Source: Archangium sp. (lineage in GTDB: Bacteria; Myxococcota; Myxococcia; Myxococcales; Myxococcaceae). Taken from it: 29,784 nt of DNA. The stretch lies in contig JAEUJR010000620.1 in assembly GCA_016793585.1 (NCBI GenBank), forward strand, positions 1 through 29,784, written 5' to 3'. Every line of letters starts with the position of its first letter. Positions within the stretch are counted from its first letter, which is position 1. The notes below the pieces were generated by a model, which had not been told where the DNA came from, ran no database searches, and saw only the letters and a program-made list of their open reading frames with translations. This document shows, one piece after another, positions 27,768 through 29,784 of this stretch. A program made the position numbers and the translations under genes.

Positions 27768-28541
27768 TCAGAACTGCGAGAAGTCGGGCTTGCGCTTCTC
27801 GAAGAACGCGCCGATGGCCTCGGCCACCTCGGGCGACTGCAGCTGCGAGACGAAGTGCGCGCCCTCCTGCTGCATGCGCTCCTTCACCTGGGTCGTGTCC
27901 TTCATCAGCGCCTTCGAGAGCTTCACCGCCGTCGGCGCGCGCTCGGCCAGCTTCTGCGCCGTCTGCAGCGCGCGCGGCATGAGCTGATCGGGCGTCACGA
28001 TGGCGCTCACCAGCCCCCACGAGAAGGCCTGCTGCGCCGAGACGGGCTCACCCAGCAGCAACACCTCGGCGGCCCGCGCGTGGCCGATGAGCTTCGGCAG
28101 CAGCAGCGACGACGCGGCCTCGGGCACGAGGCCCAGGTTCACGAACGGCGCCACCAGCGACGCGCGCTCGGTCGCGTACACGAAGTCGCAGTGCAGCAGC
28201 ATGGTGAGCCCCAGGCCGATGGCCTTGCCGTCGACCGCCGCGATGAGCGGCTTCTCGAACGACGCGAGCGCCATGATGAAGCGAAACACGGGAGAGTCGG
28301 AGCCGCTCGGCGGGCTCTGCATGAAGTCGGCGAGGTCGTTGCCGGCCGTGAAGGTCTCGCTCGTGCTGCCGAACACCACGGCGCGCACCGACTTGTCGGC
28401 CGCCGCCTCGGCCAGCACGGCGTTGAGGCGCTCGTACATGGCGATGGTGAGCGCGTTCTTCTTCGCCGGCCGCGCGAAGCGGACGATGAGCGTGCTGCCT
28501 TCGCGGAGGGTCTCGATGTCGTCGACGATGGTCGGAGTCAT
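27768..28541 (-). CDS. Crotonase-family enoyl-CoA isomerase/hydratase, ECI2-like, 257 aa
   Basis: ATG at 28541 gives the usual crotonase length and leaves the TATGGG hexamer upstream; longer in-frame starts (28553, 28559) would include it. Oxyanion-hole motifs are FTAGNDLADF and GKAIGLGLTM. LGLVPEAASS carries Glu141, which aligns with the single catalytic Glu of peroxisomal delta3,delta2-enoyl-CoA isomerases (GNDLTNF and SPEGCSS in ECI2). This suggests isomerisation of unsaturated acyl-CoA in beta-oxidation rather than plain hydration. The enzyme is cytoplasmic. It may be cotranscribed with the two hypothetical genes downstream. The Glu at the usual first crotonase position is not evident. 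Confidence 0.9.
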   Translation of the reverse strand: MTPTIVDDIETLREGSTLIVRFARPAKKNALTIAMYERLNAVLAEAAADKSVRAVVFGSTSETFTAGNDLADFMQSPPSGSDSPVFRFIMALASFEKPLIAAVDGKAIGLGLTMLLHCDFVYATERASLVAPFVNLGLVPEAASSLLLPKLIGHARAAEVLLLGEPVSAQQAFSWGLVSAIVTPDQLMPRALQTAQKLAERAPTAVKLSKALMKDTTQVKERMQQEGAHFVSQLQSPEVAEAIGAFFEKRKPDFSQF

Positions 28542-28548
28542 GCGGGCG

Positions 28549-28577
28549 CCCATAGCCACCCGGCGGTCACCCGTCCA
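28549..28577 (-). promoter_or_regulatory. Candidate promoter of the isomerase gene
   Basis: On the minus strand TGGACG (28577-28572), a 17-base spacer and TATGGG (28554-28549) precede the ATG by 7 bases. Four of six -35 bases match consensus. The geometry again predicts a near-leaderless transcript. Confidence 0.4.
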
Positions 28578-28616
28578 TGCGGGAAAGCGGCGCGACGCCC
28601 GCCTGTGACGCGGCCG

Positions 28617-29699
28617 CTACTCGGACAGCTCGCAGCCGCTCGCGAAGCCCGTCGCGTCGAAGGTACGAGAGAGACCGCCGACCAGCGTCTCACCCGCCGG
28701 CGTGCTCCACTTCGCGACCACCTTCACCGTGTGCTGGCCCGAGCGCTTCGGGCTGCAGTACTCGAGCAGGTAGAAGCGGTTCGCGCGCGCCGTCACCTTC
28801 GCAGCCACCGCGTCGAACGCCTCCGACAGGTTCGAGGCCTTCGCCACCGGCCACGCGCCGTCGCTGCCCAGCGCGCGAAGGGTGTTCTCGTCGATCTCTC
28901 CGCCGAGGCCGACCGTGAAGCGACGCACGCTCGACTTCGACGCGCGCTGCAGCATCTCGTAGGTGCCAACCCGCGCGGCCTGATCAGACCCGTCGGTGAA
29001 GACGACCAGGGCGCCTTCCTTCCAGGCCGCGGTCTCCTGGGCGAGCGCCTCGTCGAGCAGGTCGAGCGACTTCACGACGGCGCCGTTGAGGTTCGTCGAG
29101 TCGTCGACGCACCGCCAGCCCGCGCAGGTGCGGCGGTCGCTGAAGCCGGCGCAGTCAGCGTTCGACGAGCACTGCCGGCTCTCGAGGGAGTCGAGCCCCC
29201 GCAGCGCCGCCGCCTGATCGGCCGTGAAGCCCACCAGCACCTCGGGCGCTTCGCGGCCGTCGAAGGTGAGAATCGCCAGCCGCTGGCCCTCGTCGCGCGA
29301 CCCGAGCACCGTGCGCACGTAGCGGGCCGCCGAGTCCTTCAGCAGCGAGAAGTCGCCGGTGCGCAGCACGCTGCCCGACAGGTCGAGCAGCAGAATCGAG
29401 GCCATGCGGTACCGCTGACCCTTCGCGCGCACCGCCCGTTTGCTCTCGAGGGCCGACAGCGGCTTGCCGTCCTCCTGCACCTCGAAGGCGTCGGCCGACA
29501 ACCCCGCGACCGGCTGCCCATCGCAGCTGTCGACGCTGAAGAAGAGCGAGACACGCGCGGGCGGAGCGACCGCCAGCGACTCCTGGCTCTCGGGCGCGTT
29601 CAGGTTCAGACAGCGCGGCCCCTGCGTCAGAGACGTGTCGCCGCACCCCGCCAGCACCGCAAACAGCCCGATTCCTGCGTGTCGCACGATGTATCGCAT
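28617..29699 (-). CDS. VWA-domain lipoprotein with Cys-rich insertion, 360 aa
   Basis: The N-terminus MRYIVRHAGIGLFAVLAGC has a textbook lipobox (LAGC, Cys19). After an N-terminal beta region, the VWA domain starts near residue 98 with the MIDAS motif DLSGS (Asp106, Ser108, Ser110), continues with LAILTFDG, STNLNGA and VVFTDGSD, and so keeps the metal-site residues. Between the second strand and the MIDAS Thr lies an insertion with several Cys (QCSSNADC ... TCAGWRC). The C-terminal 80 residues hold another Cys pair. The protein should be an envelope-anchored adhesion or protein-binding module. It has its own promoter, and the isomerase gene downstream is separately promoted. Confidence 0.88.
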   Translation of the reverse strand: MRYIVRHAGIGLFAVLAGCGDTSLTQGPRCLNLNAPESQESLAVAPPARVSLFFSVDSCDGQPVAGLSADAFEVQEDGKPLSALESKRAVRAKGQRYRMASILLLDLSGSVLRTGDFSLLKDSAARYVRTVLGSRDEGQRLAILTFDGREAPEVLVGFTADQAAALRGLDSLESRQCSSNADCAGFSDRRTCAGWRCVDDSTNLNGAVVKSLDLLDEALAQETAAWKEGALVVFTDGSDQAARVGTYEMLQRASKSSVRRFTVGLGGEIDENTLRALGSDGAWPVAKASNLSEAFDAVAAKVTARANRFYLLEYCSPKRSGQHTVKVVAKWSTPAGETLVGGLSRTFDATGFASGCELSE

Positions 29700-29708
29700 G
29701 GTGCGCCG

Positions 29709-29736
29709 ACCGTACGGCGAGGTCGCATGAGGGCAA
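29709..29736 (-). promoter_or_regulatory. Candidate sigma70-type promoter for the VWA lipoprotein gene
   Basis: On the minus strand TTGCCC (29736-29731), a 16-base spacer and TACGGT (29714-29709) end 9 bases before ATG at 29699. TTG and the fifth base of the -35 match, and the spacer is near ideal. The region beyond it, 29737-29784, is comparatively AT-rich and holds no gene I can support. Confidence 0.48.
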
Positions 29737-29784
29737 CTTTTCGGCCCTGCAGTTTCTTTCCTGACCGGGAATTCAGAAATCGCG

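Overview
The window is GC-rich bacterial chromosome, very probably from a myxobacterium (Myxococcota). The evidence is the strong G/C third-position bias (which creates long antisense ORFs), a MYXO-CTERM-type Cys/hydrophobic/poly-Arg sorting signal, a trifunctional pseudokinase/ATPase/histidine kinase, FHA and LytTR signalling genes, and many short lipoprotein signals. No tRNA, rRNA, CRISPR array, IS element or phage gene was recognised. It reads as ordinary chromosome with several unusual proteins.

Layout. (1) 2-145: 3' end of a + strand gene with an MPPLA motif. (2) 282-9611 (-): one 3109-residue reading frame. It encodes an exported adhesin-like chain (DUF11-like domains, an InlB-type repeat, 18 He_PIG-type Ig repeats, five further Ig-like domains) ending in a MYXO-CTERM-like signal. 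It then continues without a stop into a second signal-peptide-like segment, an outer-membrane-barrel-like region, thrombospondin type-3 repeats and an OmpA domain. (3) 9783-10841 (+): a paraoxonase (PON1)-like lactonase. (4) 10938-16154 (+): a 1738-residue hybrid histidine kinase whose N-terminal Ser/Thr kinase is a headless pseudokinase. (5) 16165-18135 (-): an alpha/beta-hydrolase lipoprotein. (6) 18438-20318 (+): a membrane O-acyltransferase fused to an SGNH domain, with a small Cys-containing ORF on each side (18306-18410 and 20412-20615). (7) 20619-22422 (-): a LytS-type kinase/LytTR regulator pair, divergent from (8) 22522-24386 (+): an FHA protein coupled by ATGA overlap to an amidohydrolase lipoprotein. 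(9) 24434-26535 (+): adenosine-deaminase-like enzyme, SAM methyltransferase and a small conserved-looking protein. (10) 29699-26512 (-): VWA lipoprotein, ECI2-like enoyl-CoA isomerase, and a coupled pair (one membrane protein, one soluble) that share a Cys-pair helical repeat.

A recurring regulatory theme is a TA-rich hexamer (TAGGCT, TATGGT, TACGGT and similar) only 6-11 bases before several start codons, sometimes with a plausible -35 box. This suggests near-leaderless transcription of many genes here. The most novel points are the readthrough fusion of a MYXO-CTERM surface protein to an OmpA barrel, the two-domain higher-order Ig expansion inside it, the headless pseudokinase, and the complete PON1 active site in a bacterial protein. 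All functions are inferred from sequence motifs read by eye; no database search was run.
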